From: Sesamum alatum
Taxonomy: Eukaryota; Streptophyta; Magnoliopsida; Lamiales; Pedaliaceae
Length of the DNA: 64,000 nucleotides
Direction of reading: 5' to 3'
Assembly: GCA_034509735.1 (NCBI GenBank)
Contig: JACGWO010000011.1
Location: 22,738,979-22,802,978 of the forward strand
The translations under genes were made by a program, and so were the position numbers. This document shows, piece after piece, positions 25,101 through 36,004 of this stretch (its first letter is position 1; the number at the start of each line of letters is the position of its first letter). The notes beneath the pieces are model-generated. The model did no database searches and was not told the origin of the DNA. It was given only the letters and a program-made list of their open reading frames with translations.

Positions 25101-25369
25101 AGTAGAAGTGCAGTGTTCGGGCAAACTGCAAATTCCTTTTCCATTCATTATCTTGTGTTTTTTTCCAATTTCATTTGTTACATTGTTTAAACAATAAACA
25201 ATCAGTCAAAGTAAGTAGTGTCGTGAAACGTGGAAAAGTTTGACAAGAACTAACTTTTAACACACCATGTGCATCATACCTTGAAAAATTTTGCTTTTCT
25301 CAACGGTGACGGCTCAGGAGGAGGCTTCACGCTTACATGGTTCTCTCCCTGTGATACTTCCTTAGCCAT
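22153..25369 (-). CDS. UXS: UDP-glucuronic acid decarboxylase (UDP-xylose synthase), copy 1
   Basis: Converts UDP-glucuronate to UDP-xylose with tightly bound NAD+, supplying xylose for xylan, xyloglucan and glycoproteins. The protein has no membrane segment, so it belongs with the cytosolic plant class (Arabidopsis UXS3/5/6-like). Twelve coding exons, read 5' to 3' on the minus strand: 25280-25369, 24492-24578, 24315-24402, 23900-23991, 23651-23715, 23476-23564, 23204-23281, 22995-23088, 22789-22855, 22632-22695, 22494-22534, 22153-22338. All introns are GT-AG and phases join to 1041 nt (346 aa). The NAD-binding GGAGFIGSH is near residue 40, the catalytic YDEGK near residue 177 and [10 protein letters not shown] before it. 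It keeps FELIRHDVT, conserved in the family. It is head-to-head with copy 2 at 45320-48617, which shares 11 of 12 exon lengths. Very sure of identity; splice edges were read by eye. Confidence 0.96.
22571..22594. repeat. GA/CT microsatellite in UXS1 intron 10
   Basis: About 12 GA units on the plus strand, giving CT on the transcribed strand. It lies about 40 bases upstream of the exon 11 acceptor and so extends its pyrimidine-rich region. UXS2 has a CT repeat at the same intron. Confidence 0.9.
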
Positions 25370-26373
25370 TTGTAAGATCCCTTTTCACTTCTGAAACCAA
25401 TTACAATACAATAACCAATCATATCAGAACCAATTCCACAAAGAAACTACAATCACCAAAAGGAAAAAAACTCCACATGAACTATACAACGGTCACTGAC
25501 TCCAGACAATTAATGCTCGATTAAATCAATGCTCCCGTATAACAAAACCAATATCAAGATACACAAGATCATCCATTCATTTCTTTCCCAGTGCAAATTC
25601 AAATTGAATTACCAACTGAAATCATCCAAGTTAGACACCATGATAGCATTGCTCCAGATCCGGAAACGAAAAGGATTCATCGTTTCTCTCCAAAAGAGAC
25701 CAACATCAATATCATGTCATGATTATAATGAGTCCAAAAAAACGGATACTATTTTCAAACTCCCTGAAGAGAATGAAGTAAAGTGAAAAGCAAAGGATGA
25801 TAACAATGGAAAAAAAAAATCCTAATTTTCAAAGCAAATTCATCGTTTTGATTGCGACAACCCAAAATAGAAACCAAAATTTCTAATTAGAACAAAGGCC
25901 CCCCAAAATCCACATCTTTTTTATGAAAATTAACAGCAAATCAAACTTTAATCACTTAACTAAAAACCCAAATTACTGAACAAAGTTAGCAACACCGCAT
26001 CCTAAATCTACAACAGTACAATGCAAATTAAAAGATTGATATAATGGCAAAAAAAACCCGAAAATGCAGAACGAACAAAGATCCATTCTTTGAACATTAC
26101 ACCTTATCAGATCACATCACCTACGATTCTATCACAATTGGCCAATCCAGCCCAGATCTTTTCATAAATATATATATATAAAAAAAAAAGACTTTTCAGC
26201 AAAACTAAGCTCTGATCACCCACAAATAATCTCAGTACATACATTAAGGGATCAAATTCTCCTTCTCAGTGGCAAACATTGCAAAGATCACCACATAAAC
26301 TCTGCTTAAAATTCAGACCCACAAAACTTACAAATCAAACAACAAATTCAGAGCAATCCACCGATCTTACCAG

Positions 26374-26423
<50 letters not shown>

Positions 26424-26450
26424 GATTGGTGGGTTTTCAAGATTGAAGTA
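25370..26450 (-). other. UXS1 5' UTR with leader intron
   Basis: The start codon is preceded by a 21-nt leader piece (25370-25390) after the acceptor TTGGTTTCAG. The donor CTTGCTG|GTAAGATC is at 26370, so the leader intron is about 980 bp (25391-26370). The first exon (26371 to about 26450) is mostly a CT repeat on the transcribed strand. UXS2 has a leader intron of similar length whose donor follows the same CTTGCTG. Confidence 0.75.
26376..26419. repeat. GA/CT microsatellite in UXS1 leader
   Basis: About 20 GA units on the plus strand, lying in the first untranslated exon. CT-rich leaders of this kind are common in plant genes. Confidence 0.9.
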
Positions 26451-26479
26451 GTAGTATGAGCAGAAGAAGAGTTGGAGAA

Positions 26480-26487
26480 TTTATATA
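26480..26487 (-). promoter_or_regulatory. TATA box of UXS1
   Basis: TATATAAA on the minus strand, about 30 bp upstream of the inferred start of the CT-rich first exon. Confidence 0.6.
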
Positions 26488-26499
26488 AGCAGCGTATCG

Positions 26500-26945
26500 T
26501 GAAAGTTACTTCAAACACGGAACATGGTAATGGCTATGGCGGAGCGAGGAAAGGAAATTTAAGCGACTCGATTGAGACTCCGTTCGCACTCAAGAAGATT
26601 TTTTTTTCCTACATACCATCTTTGCAATTGCGTGCTCAACGACACGTGTGATCTTGTATGAATTTTTACTACTTGTAAATTCTAGTTTACAGCTCAGGTC
26701 CACGGCGGCTTCATCCATTGCTATCCATTGGAAGGTTTTATCTACTAGACTATCTTCACACGAAACAATGAGTCATCAAGAAGACCAACAGGTAATCGGA
26801 ATTAATTGTAATTATGTCAAATTTTAAGAAGGTAATTATAATTATTTAAAATAAAAATTAAAAAGATTAAATGAGTTAATATTTGGTACATGTTATCTTT
26901 ATTTAATTGGGGTTTGTGAACGGTTTTTTATTTAAAAATTTTCAT
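26500..26945. other. UXS1 upstream region
   Basis: Proximal promoter to about 26760, then AT-rich DNA with a fragment resembling a family 1 MITE arm (TGTAATTATGTCAAATTTTA, about 26804). No gene. Confidence 0.4.
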
Positions 26946-26954
26946 GAGTTCACG

Positions 26955-27290
26955 GTGGGGGAAATTGTACTTTTTGTCCCATAGGGTAGGGAATATGCTA
27001 TTTTTTATCTTGTATATTACGGGATTGACAGATATGATCTCATAGGATTAAAAATTATTGCACTTTTCATCCTAATGTCTAACGACTGTTTATTTTTGGA
27101 TGAAAACCACTTTTGACCATTAAAGTTGGTTTTCAATGATTTTGTCCAAGGAGCAAAATTGCACTTTTGATCCCATAAGATAAGGGATTTGAAACTTTTG
27201 ATTCCGTACTTTACGGGATTGAAAGATACGATCCCACAGGAGTAAAAATTATTGCACTATTGATTCCAATATCGGCCGTCAATTCTTGGT
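26955..27290. repeat. Two tandem diverged copies of a ~205-bp unit
   Basis: Unit 1 has GGGGAAATTGTACTTTTTG, TATTACGGGATTGACAGATA and AAAAATTATTGCACTTTTC. Unit 2 has the matching phrases AAATTGCACTTTTGATCCC, TTTACGGGATTGAAAGATA and AAAAATTATTGCACTATTG in the same order. The phrasing resembles arms of foldback elements such as 32318-32794. Non-coding. Confidence 0.65.
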
Positions 27291-27965
27291 TGAGAATGAT
27301 ATATTTGTGCATGGAAATTGATAATGATGGGTTTAGTGACAATGAATTTGGAGATGTTGGTGATGAGGATTTAGAGGCAATAGAAAATATTGTTGAGGAT
27401 GATGTTGTCAATGGGGTTAGGGCTCATGGAGAGGGCTCATCTAGTCTGATGGTGTGTCAAATGACGATATAGCATAAAGTGGGGATGATTTTGTAAGTGA
27501 TGATGAAGGGGGTAAGGGGATGACAGTGTTTAATGCAACAGATAAGTATAATCCCAATTTTAAAATTAGGATAATTTTCAAACCTAAATCTGAATTCAGA
27601 AATGTTGTGCATGGGCATGTAGTAAAAACTAAAAGAGTTTGAAAACTACAGAAAATGATTATAGCAGGATATATTCAAAATCTGACGGGAAAGGGTGTGA
27701 TTGGGGGATACATGCTATGAAAGTGCCAGGTGATAACACTTTTCAAATAAAAGAGTGTAATTATGTACATAAATGTGCAATGTCCTTAAAAGTAAAAAAT
27801 GTAAACAATAGATGGTTTGAAGGAAATTATGAAGAATCATTCAAAACTGATCCAAATAGGACCGTAAAGGGATTCAAAACTGACTTAAGTTCTTTGTGTG
27901 CATGTTTCTCAAAAGTGCAATTTTCTCTTCACGGTGGATATGAGTTGGTATTATGTTTATTTTGA
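27282..27965 (+). pseudogene. MULE (MuDR-type) transposase N-terminal fragment
   Basis: A decayed coding region in at least two frames. The first part (to about 27470) is an acidic stretch rich in D, E, G and N, as in the N-termini of plant MuDR-like transposases. After a frame change, the part at about 27560-27960 reads FKPKSEFRNVV, then ENDYSRIYSKSDGKGCDWGI and HKCAMSLKVKNVNNRWF. This is the pattern of the MuDR-type DNA-binding domain (paired C and H with a W after the second C). A TGA stop at about 27640 breaks it, and the transposase core (DDE) is missing. A 207-bp segment (27747-27953) is duplicated at the 5' end of the nearby LINE. Confidence 0.7.
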
Positions 27966-28378
27966 ATAAGATTCTTTACTATATCATTTAATACCTTCAA
28001 ATTCAAATGCAAATTCGATATATCGAAGTTTCTAAATCAACAATTATATCAAAGTAAACAAAAAAGATAAAACACTATTATAAAAAGTAGACAATACACC
28101 CACATTCGTGAGACTCGATGAACTGTCTTTGGGGTTCATCATTTGTTTTTCACTTAATTCTAAGACCCAATTCGGTCTGACGGTTATATAATTAAATTTG
28201 GGATAATTGAAGAAAAGTGATTGTATCGTTTGGGTTTGCAATTTTAATAAATGATTATACAATTGCATATTATTGTTAAATTTTAAAATTAACCTCGTGA
28301 ACCTGGTTTTGGTATAATTTAATGGGTATAATAGATAATTAGATGAAAAGGAATTGTGGGTATAGCAACAATTATAGG
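27966..28378. other. Intergenic DNA before the LINE
   Basis: AT-rich spacer between the MULE fragment and the LINE target site. Nothing else recognised. Confidence 0.5.
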
Positions 28379-28430
28379 CTTGTAGCTTTTTTTTTTTTTT
28401 TTTTGAACAGTAACCGAGAGGATATTTTAT

Positions 28431-30676
28431 TTATTGTAGAGTAATATTCATGATACAAGGTTTTGACGTAAGTCTATTACAAGAGTAGTTCATATCATGA
28501 TCTACTAGCTTGGAGATCCAAACTGGTGGAGACAAAAACATCTGCATACTTTGTTTTTCTGATGATCCAAAACGGGCAAGGCTGTCTGCTATTTGATTTC
28601 CCTCTCGGTAACAAAAGGCAGCCTTCAAGCATTCAAACTCCGAAGTGAGGGCCTTGATAACCTTGAGTAAAGGCAAAAGGGTTACCTGCATAGGCTCCTC
28701 CCTGTTAAGTAAGCAAAGAAGCGATTTAGAATCTGTTTCCACAATAAGTTTATTGAATTTTTTTCTTTATAGCAATCTGTAAACCAGTTCTAAGAGCCCA
28801 GCATTCAGCCATTAGTCTGTGTTCCAATATATTCAGAAAAAGCAAGGAGATATTCTCCTTTGTTATCTCTGAAAATGCCTCCACAACCTACATGTCCTGG
28901 GTTTCCAAGAGAAGATCCATCAATATTAAGTTTGACCCAATTATCATCTGGAGGAGTCCATTTACAAACAACAACTTGTTTAACCTTAGTCATTTTCTTC
29001 CTTACTGCAGTACATTCCCTAGTCATAATACATGCATCTTTCTATATTCTGTTAATATTAATAAGGAATCCTTTAAACACAGCTTCATTCCTAGCTTTCC
29101 AGATAATCCACAGAAGATTAATAAGAAGAGCTTGTTTGAATTGGTTAGTTTTTAAAGACTGCAGTATAATCAAAATGTTTGTGGAAGAAAGAGATTTTAT
29201 ATCAGTCATAAAAAGAGTAGCTATTTGAGATAAAAAGGGGCAGTTAACAAAAGTATGAGAAATATCATCAGTTTCTAATTTACAGAGATTGCAGATGGAT
29301 GATGGGATACTTCTTCTTTGGAACAGAAAAGCAGAGTTAGGTAAGCAATTGTGACTAAGGAGCCATGCAAAAAATTCAACTTTAGGAATGGTAGTTGTTT
29401 TAATCAGAGCTTGCCAGGGTAAAGTCGGTGAAGGTACCAGGGAGTTAACAGCTTTTGATCTTAACCAAAGATAAGCACTTTTAAAAGAAAACTTACCAGA
29501 TCTACAACCCATCTCCAGATTTGAATATCATTTTGCAGAGTAATAGGAATAGGAGTTGAAGCTATCAGGGTGAGTAAGTCAGGAGGCAATAGTGCTTGAA
29601 TGACCGATAAGTCCCATTTATCATTGGAAATAAGATAATTAACATTTTTATTTTTTAATTCAACAGGTATATGCGAAGCCTTTGAAGCAAGATATTCATT
29701 CGAAATCCATAAATCATTCCAAATATTAACACTCGAACCATCACCAATAATCCATCTAATAGATTCTTTAACAAAAGGAATAGTATTATGGATATGCTTC
29801 CAGATATAACTGTGATAAGATTTTACTCTGGCATCAACAAAATTGTTATGGGGAAAATATTTAGCTTTTAACAGAGCCATGCACATAGAAGAGTCAAACA
29901 TATGCAATCTCCACCCCAAACGTAGCAAACAAGTGTTATTAAGGGTGTTCAAATCTCTAAAACCTAGACCTCCATATTGTTTAGGCAGACAACAAATGTT
30001 CCAATTAACCAAACTTTTCCTATTGTCATGTTTTGACGCATTCCAGAGATAATGTTTACTAATACTGTTTATACGTTGTATGATACTTTGAGGTATCTTA
30101 AAGACATTCATATGGTAGAGAGGGATAGAATTTATAACATGTTTGATAAGAACACTTCTACCAGCATAAGACAGAAATCTTTATACCAGGTATTGATCAG
30201 ACTTTCCACCTTAGAAATAATAGAAAAAAAATTCTTTCTTAGACATACGACCCATGATATAAGGCAGGCCTAAGTATTTTTCTCCGTTCGATAATCGGTG
30301 ATTGATGTGTAATACTTCTGATATACCAATTTTTAAAGTTGTTGGGTAGTTAGGAGAAAGAGTGAATTTAGATTTGTTCCAACAGACATAAAGCCCAGAT
30401 ATACTTTCAAATTGATCCAATGTATCCTTAACATAAACTATAGATTTATGATTTGCTTTAAAGAATAATATGCAATCATCTGCGTAACAAAGAATTGGTA
30501 ACTTAGGATCGTTTCTACAAGGTGACATAGGATCCACCAAAAGTTCATTTGCGTCTGTCAGAATTTTTTGAATTAAAGGCTCGAGGCATAAAATAAAGAT
30601 ATATGGTGATAAGGGGTCGCCTTGTCTAATTCCTCTATTGGGGTTCCAAAACTCAGACCGGTTACCATTTATACGG
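28431..30676 (-). pseudogene. LINE ORF2 remnant: reverse transcriptase, zf-RVT, RNase H
   Basis: Broken into several frames. At about 30676-30215: RGIRQGDPLSPYIF and the polymerase motif YADD (CYADDCILFF). At about 30190-29515: the connection region (KQYGGLGFRDLNTLNNTCLL; WNDLWI). At about 29512-29042: the zf-RVT region (FAWLLSHNCLPN; CNLCKLETDDISHTFVNCPF). At about 28980-28431: the RNase H fold, with NIDGSSLGNPG carrying the first catalytic D, GNQIADSLAR carrying the last, and ETDS between. There is a frameshift near 30210, another near 29510, and RNase H is split near 28745-28805. It cannot encode a working protein. Confidence 0.88.
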
Positions 30677-30883
30677 ATAAAAGAGTGTAATCGTGTACAT
30701 AAATGTGCAAGGTCCTTAAAAGTAAAAAATGTAAACAATAGATGGTTTGAAGGAAATTATGAAGAATCATTCAAAACTGGTCCAAACAGGACCGTAAAGG
30801 GATTCAAAATTGACTTAAGTTCGTTGTGTGCATGTTTCTCAAAAATGCAATTTTCTCTTCACGGTGGATATGAGTTGGTATTA
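30677..30883 (+). repeat. Copy of the MULE segment joined to the LINE 5' end
   Basis: 207 bp aligns without gaps to 27747-27953 with 8 differences counted by eye. At the LINE junction both share ATAAAAGAGTGTAAT, so the exact joint is hidden in microhomology. At the other end GAGTTGGTATTA is followed at once by the right target duplication. Confidence 0.92.
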
Positions 30884-30897
30884 GACTTGTAGCTTTT

Positions 30898-31230
30898 ATC
30901 AGAATGCTTTTGGTAGAATTTGACCCCGAAGTAATTTTGGGGGTTTGCACTTGAAATGCAGGTCTAACTTGTTTGATCGCGAGGCCAAATGGACACTAAA
31001 GAAAGTCCTAAATGGTTATATTGTACCAAATAAAGTATTTTCATTTTTGTAAATATATATATATATATATACTTATGCAGCATTTTTTATTTTTTTAAGT
31101 AAAGAACATATTGCCTCTCAAAATTTCCGACCAATTAAAAGAATGAGTATGTGGCAGTGATTTGTACACTCAATATACTAAATATAAAGCGTAGCATGAA
31201 TTTGACGTGGAGTAAAGTAAATAAGGCTTA
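30898..31230. other. Intergenic DNA
   Basis: AT-rich sequence continuing the original target locus, with an AT repeat near 31050-31070. No gene. Confidence 0.5.
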
Positions 31231-31239
31231 AATTCACTT

Positions 31240-32090
31240 TGACCTACTGTCATATAAAAAAATATCAAAAAATCTCATTGTGAAATTCAAATATAAAAAC
31301 CCCCTTGTGATATGAATAATTGTTCACACTGCCCCCTGGTCAACTTTGAAGTATTTTTTTTTAGAAGGAATGACTAAAATGCCTTTCATACATACTATAA
31401 ATTACCTATAATATATTAATTATTATATTTATATTTATATTTATAAAATTATTATTTAAAAATAATAATACACACCCCCACCACCCAACCCCCTTCCCCC
31501 ACCCCACCTACCCTCCTCTCCACCCCGACTGCGGAGCCGCAGAGGGGGGCGGCGACCCCGGCTCCCCCGCCGTCGCCCAGACGCCCATCGCCCTCCCAGA
31601 GCTGGGAGATGGGCGACCGCCATCGCCTTCCGGCCTTGGGCGACGGAGCTCCCCAGGGGTGCCTTTTCTGCAAGCCGCCGCCGCTGCTTTTTTTTTTTTT
31701 TATAATTATTTTATTTATTAAATTATATTTTATTATTAATAAAAATATTTATATATTATTTTAAGATTTATTAATAGAATGTATATAATATTATATTATT
31801 TCTATTAATATATTAATAAAAATGTTTAAAATAATATTATATAATGTATATAATATTATATATAATATTTTAATATTTATATATATTGATAGAGAGAGAA
31901 AACAAAAAATGTCAAAAAAAAAGTATTTTTCAGATGCCCAAGCGCAGTCAACGCGCGTGCATTACAAAACTTTGCTTCATGGGATTTTTTTAATTTTATT
32001 TTATATCACAGGGGGTGTAATTGATACTTTAATTTTAGCAGAGTTTTTTTGAACATTTCCTATATCACAGGGGTCTTTGTATTTTTCCAA
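31240..32090. mobile_element. Foldback-like element with a GC-rich core
   Basis: The left arm contains ACCCCCTTGTGATATGAATA and the right arm, read in reverse, GACCCCTGTGATATAGGAAA, so the ends are inverted repeats. The centre holds a ~200-bp GC island (about 31480-31690) between AT-rich spacers. I could not fix the exact ends or a target duplication. No coding capacity is credible. Confidence 0.5.
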
Positions 32091-32137
32091 GTAAATAATA
32101 TAGCGACATGAGGTTAGTAGGATTTAATAAGACAATG

Positions 32138-32308
32138 CCAACGAGGCCTAACTTACTTGGCGAAGCTAAGACCCATGACCTCGAGGTTATGAGGTCGAGT
32201 CCCATCAATACGTGGGTATTGTTGTATTTTAATAGTAATTATTGATCTATACTAATAGAAGTTATTGGTTAGTTATATATATTTGATATTAATAATTGAT
32301 GCATATTG
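32138..32308 (+). mobile_element. tRNA-derived SINE-like sequence
   Basis: CTAACTTACTTGGCGAAGC (A-box-like) and GAGGTCGAGTCCC (B-box-like) are spaced as in tRNA genes. The body (GTGGGTATTGTTG...ATTAGTTATATATATTTGA) resembles the SINE at 15167-15430. The 3' end is cut by the foldback element at 32318. Confidence 0.5.
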
Positions 32309-32317
32309 GTTGTTGAT

Positions 32318-32794
32318 GGGGAAATAACATTTTTTGTCCCATAACTTAGACCCTTTTCATTTTTGATACCATTCGTTACGAAATTAGCAATTTTGGTCCC
32401 GTAACTTACAACAATTAGCATTTTTAGTCCCACCCCCATTTTTCCGTTAATTTTTTTAACGGAGGTTGAGTTTTTGCCATTAAGTTTTTGAAATTGAAGG
32501 TAAAATTGGGATGATTTATTTGCCCTAATTTTTCTTGATTTTTTAATGTTAGCTCTCAATAGTAGTTATTTTCCCGTCAAAAATCATCCCAAGCACAAAT
32601 GATGCCAATTTTACCTTCAATTTCAAAAACTTAACGGCAAAAACTCAACCTCCGTTAAAAAATTAACGAAAAAACGGGGTGGAACTAAAAATGCTAATTT
32701 TTGTAAGTTATAAGACCAAAACTGCTAATCCCGTAACAAATGGTACTAAAAGTGAAAAAAGTCTAAATTATAGAACAAAAATACTATTTCCCTA
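32318..32794. mobile_element. Near-palindromic foldback MITE
   Basis: Two arms of more than 200 bp form an almost complete inverted repeat: GGGGAAATAACATTTTTTG on the left against CAAAAATACTATTTCCCTA on the right, and AACGGAGGTTGAGTTTTTGC against GCAAAAACTCAACCTCCGTT in the middle. TTGTTGAT flanks both sides (32310-32317 and 32795-32802). The 96-codon open frame on the minus strand is a by-product of the repeat. Confidence 0.85.
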
Positions 32795-32802
32795 TTGTTG
32801 AT

Positions 32803-33549
32803 TATTGAAATTTATTATGTAATTATAATCTATTCACGAACAAATAGGACAATGAGCAATTACGAATATGCACGAAAAATGGCCATTGATTTGTACAAAG
32901 AAATGCCAAAATGCTAATAATATGTACGTACTCAATTTTGGTAAATGTACAAATCATGTTGCCATGTGAGATAGGGTGCTCTATTCAATGCTGCAATAGG
33001 TATGTAGAGTTGGGCAAGCTTGGCTTATATATTCAAATATCAATTACTGAATTTTAATGCTTATAATTAGACATCTTTTACTTGGTTTTTTTTTTTTTTT
33101 AATGAGACATAAGTCGTCCAAGTTTGTGATATTCTTAAAAGTTTTAATTTATTAGATGTTATACGAGGTAGAACTAAGTCCCTTTAGTTTTAGGAGTTGA
33201 AAAGATTTATATTTCTCGTATTTTTCATACTGGTTTTAAACTTCAAACAGCCAATGCAAAAAAAAATATCGAGTATTTTCTCTTATTTTTAATTTTATTC
33301 CGTTCATTGTTCGTGCAATCATTCCTCTCTTAAAAAGAATATTATACGGTCATTTCTAATTTATTTGTATTTTTTACTGAAGATTTACTATTGTCATTCT
33401 TCTATCTTCTTAGTATTATTTAAGTACAAGAGAAAAATTCTTTTGATGTAATTTAGTGAACGATGGCAGGACGATGGATTTGGGGTATGACGAAAAGCGA
33501 TAGGAGGGAGGAGGGGGCGGCCAGAGACGGATGACACCAATCGAGGTGG
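32803..33549. other. Intergenic DNA before the gypsy element
   Basis: AT-rich, becoming GC-richer from about 33450. The last ~100 bp (AGGAGGGAGGAGGGGGCGGCC) is unlike the rest and continues as GC-rich sequence after the gypsy element, so it is probably one older sequence split by the insertion. Confidence 0.45.
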
Positions 33550-33554
33550 CAAGT

Positions 33555-34117
33555 TGTCAAGGGTCGCCCGCACTCTCGGCACCCTTGACCCAATTTCGGC
33601 CATGTTCCATTTGGCCGACCAATACTTCCGCCGACAGGCACTAGGCTTCTGCAGGTTTTAGAGTTTTAGGCTTGAGTCACTGATGTAATATTTACTTTTC
33701 GCTCATGTGGCGTTGTATGCCCCATGAAATGCAATTTTCAGCTTTCCTAGTATTTAGATTTGTCAATAGAAAATTTCTTTTTAAGCCTATTATAGGGGGG
33801 AATGACCACTCGAAGCTTGGTGTGCATGGCTAGTATCGCCCTCATGGTGATCCCCGTGGCTAGCTTACTATAATCTTCAATATTTCTGCTATCAATACAA
33901 AAATGCATTCGCTGCAAGACGTGTGATTGATTTACTGATTCCACTGCATTGTATTGTTGATTGTTGGAAACTGTTGTTGTTCTTGTCGACGGCCTGTGCG
34001 AGGCGTCGGTGGAAATTCGGTTGGTGTTGCTATCGGTTGGCGAAAGTAGTCGTTGCTGAGGACTACTAGTCACACGGTGCGTCTTTCCCCGCATTGCGGA
34101 AGGCGCCCCGTGTGAGG
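33555..34117 (+). repeat. 5' LTR of the gypsy element
   Basis: Starts TGTCAAGGGTCGCCC and runs up to the primer-binding site. The 3' end reads TGTGAGG rather than the usual CA; the 3' LTR ends TGTGAGA. The pairing of the ends with the CAAGT duplication supports these limits. Confidence 0.85.
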
Positions 34118-34130
34118 TGGTATCAGAGCC
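34118..34130 (+). other. Primer-binding site (initiator Met tRNA)
   Basis: TGGTATCAGAGCC directly after the 5' LTR is the standard complement of the 3' end of the initiator methionine tRNA used by many plant LTR elements. Confidence 0.9.
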
Positions 34131-34141
34131 TCGGTTGCCTG

Positions 34142-35036
34142 ATGGGGCCAAGGCGGGTTACGAGAGCCAGTTCTGCCAGAATGTTGGACCAGGACCCTGA
34201 GAGTCCCAGAGGGGCCGAGGTGCCCCAAGAAAGGATCACAAACCTGGAGGCCGAAATCTCCCGGTTGACTGAGGTGGTCGAGAATTTGGAAGATCATGTT
34301 GCCTCACTGGAGCATGAGATCTCGGAACTGTGTTCCGATCTGAAGGAGTGCCAGCATATGGTCCGAGATGCTTATGGCCAGGGCGGTGTTGTTGAGATAC
34401 AACGTAAGATGGAGGATATGGCCCTACAGATTGGAGTTCTCCAACGGGGCGGTGGGAAAAGCTCCTGTTGCTCCTGATAATGGTGCTAGGCTTCGGATTC
34501 CTGAACCGAAGGCCTATGGAGGTGCTTGAGATGCGAAGGAGGTCGAGAACTTCCTGTTTGACATGGAACAGTACTTCCTTGCGGCGAATGTGGCCGATGA
34601 AGCAATAAGGGTGTCTACTGCAACCATGTATCTGACTGGTGATGCCAAGCTATAGTGCAGTACCAAGTATGCCGAGATTCAGGCAAATCATCTGTGCCTG
34701 GATACTTGGGACCTTTTACGAGAAGCCATTCGTGAGCAGTTCTTCCTGGAAAATGTTTAGTATAATGCCCGACGGGTGTTGCGGAAGCTAGAACACACCG
34801 GCTCCGTGCGGGATTATGTGAAGGCCTTTTCGGCAATGATGTTGGACATCAGGGATATGTCGGAGAAGGAAAAGCTCTTTACTTTTGTGAAGGGCCTGAA
34901 ACCGTGGGCGCGACTTGAGTTGCAGCGTCAACGGGTGGCTGATTTGGGATCAGCGATGGCTGCGGCCGACTGTTTAGCAGATTTCAACCCGGAGTCTCAG
35001 AGGGATAGGCAGACGATGCCTCCCAGCACAGAATAA
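34142..35036 (+). pseudogene. gag remnant of the gypsy element
   Basis: Starts MGPRRVTRASSARML and has a coiled-coil-like stretch (about residues 30-65, heptads such as ITNLEAEISRLTEVVENL). The first frame stops at 34477. The remainder continues in another frame with stops at about 34527, 34652 and 34758, and again as an open piece at 34776-35036 that holds the gag core (SVRDYVKAFSAMMLDI; FVKGLKPWARLEL). It cannot yield an intact capsid protein. Confidence 0.8.
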
Positions 35037-35142
35037 GCCGGGAGGGTCGAGACCTTTTAAAAGTAACTCTAACAGGAGTGGGGAAGAGCGAAAGCCCCAC
35101 ACTCCCTCCAGTTCGCAAGGAAGCTCAAGCAGGAGCAAGCCC

Positions 35143-35987
35143 TTGGACAACAAGCAAGGGGCGTCACAGAGAAGTAGTGGATGCTTTCTGTGCGATGGCC
35201 CGCATCGATATCGGGATTGCCTGAAGAAACAGTTGTTGAATGCGCTGGTGACCTATACTGAGAAGGTGCCACCTGCAAAGTCAGCAGAGCCACCCGAGAC
35301 GATGAGTGGCGGGAATGATTCTGAGGAGGATGAGGACAACCAGGGTGCAATATCAAAATGGTGCAACACGTTGTCCCACGTGGTCGCAAAGAAGACGGTG
35401 CCTCCCCGGGCAGAAAAGACTGCTCCGGCTCTTGAGGGGAGTCAGACTGATGACGAGACACAATCTAGGTCTTCTCGGAAGAAAGGGTTGATGTATGTAG
35501 ATGTGAAGATTCATGGCACGCCTGTTCGTGCTATGATCGATACTGGTGCTTCTCACAACTACCTTGCAAGCGCCAAAGTAGAGAGACTCGGGCTTGTGCT
35601 AGAGAAAGGAGTTAGTAGAGTGAAGGCAATCAATTTGGCCGCGCAACCCATTGCTGCATGGCGAAATCTGTGCTGATTAAGGTTGGTCCGTTCGAAGGGA
35701 AGACCAATCCTTCTGTGGTCGTGATGGACGACTTCAAGCTCATCCTCGGGCTTGAGTTTTTGCGGGATACACGAACGGCGGTGTCACCTTATGCGGATTC
35801 TTTGATGATGTTGGGCGCCAAACCTTGCATCACCCCAGTGCTGGTTGGGCAGACCGGTGGAAATAATTTATCGGCCATGCAGTTTGAGAATGGGCGCAAG
35901 CGGAATGAACCATCCTACTTGTGCACTATTCGCTTTGATGAGATTGAGAAGTCGTCGGGCCCCATACCCGGCGTGGTGAAGATGTGA
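35143..35987 (+). pseudogene. Zinc knuckle and aspartic protease part of gag-pol
   Basis: The nucleocapsid zinc knuckle CFLCDGPHRYRDC is near 35185. An acidic linker follows, then the protease with MIDTGASHNYLAS (catalytic DTG, about 35535). A frame change at about 35660 separates this from the rest of the protease region (LILGLEFLRD). A short repeat of GTGATG units at about 35985-36010 sits at the next break and probably caused it by slippage. Confidence 0.85.
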
Positions 35988-36004
35988 TGTGATGTGATGA
36001 AGAT

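Larger units (their letters stand above)
28379..30897 (-). mobile_element. 5'-truncated L1-type LINE with a foreign 5' segment
   Basis: The insertion reads on the minus strand. Its 3' poly(A) appears as 18 T on the plus strand at 28387-28404. The 12-bp duplication CTTGTAGCTTTT flanks it (28379-28390 and 30886-30897). Within are the C-terminal parts of a LINE ORF2 (reverse transcriptase from the middle of the domain, zinc-binding zf-RVT region, RNase H), about 28431-30676. ORF1, the endonuclease and the start of the reverse transcriptase are absent, as is usual for 5'-truncated copies. Between the LINE and the right-hand target duplication sits 30677-30883, a ~96% identical copy of the MULE segment at 27747-27953. 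Confidence 0.9.

Noticed and set aside
24701..25144. 147-codon minus-strand frame within UXS1
   Set aside because: It is entirely inside intron 1 of UXS1 and contains a poly-F run from an A-tract.
32269..32559. 96-codon minus-strand frame
   Set aside because: It is an artefact of the near-palindromic foldback element.
34094..34141. Start of the gag frame upstream of ATG 34142
   Set aside because: This part is the end of the 5' LTR and the primer-binding site, so the first credible start is 34142.
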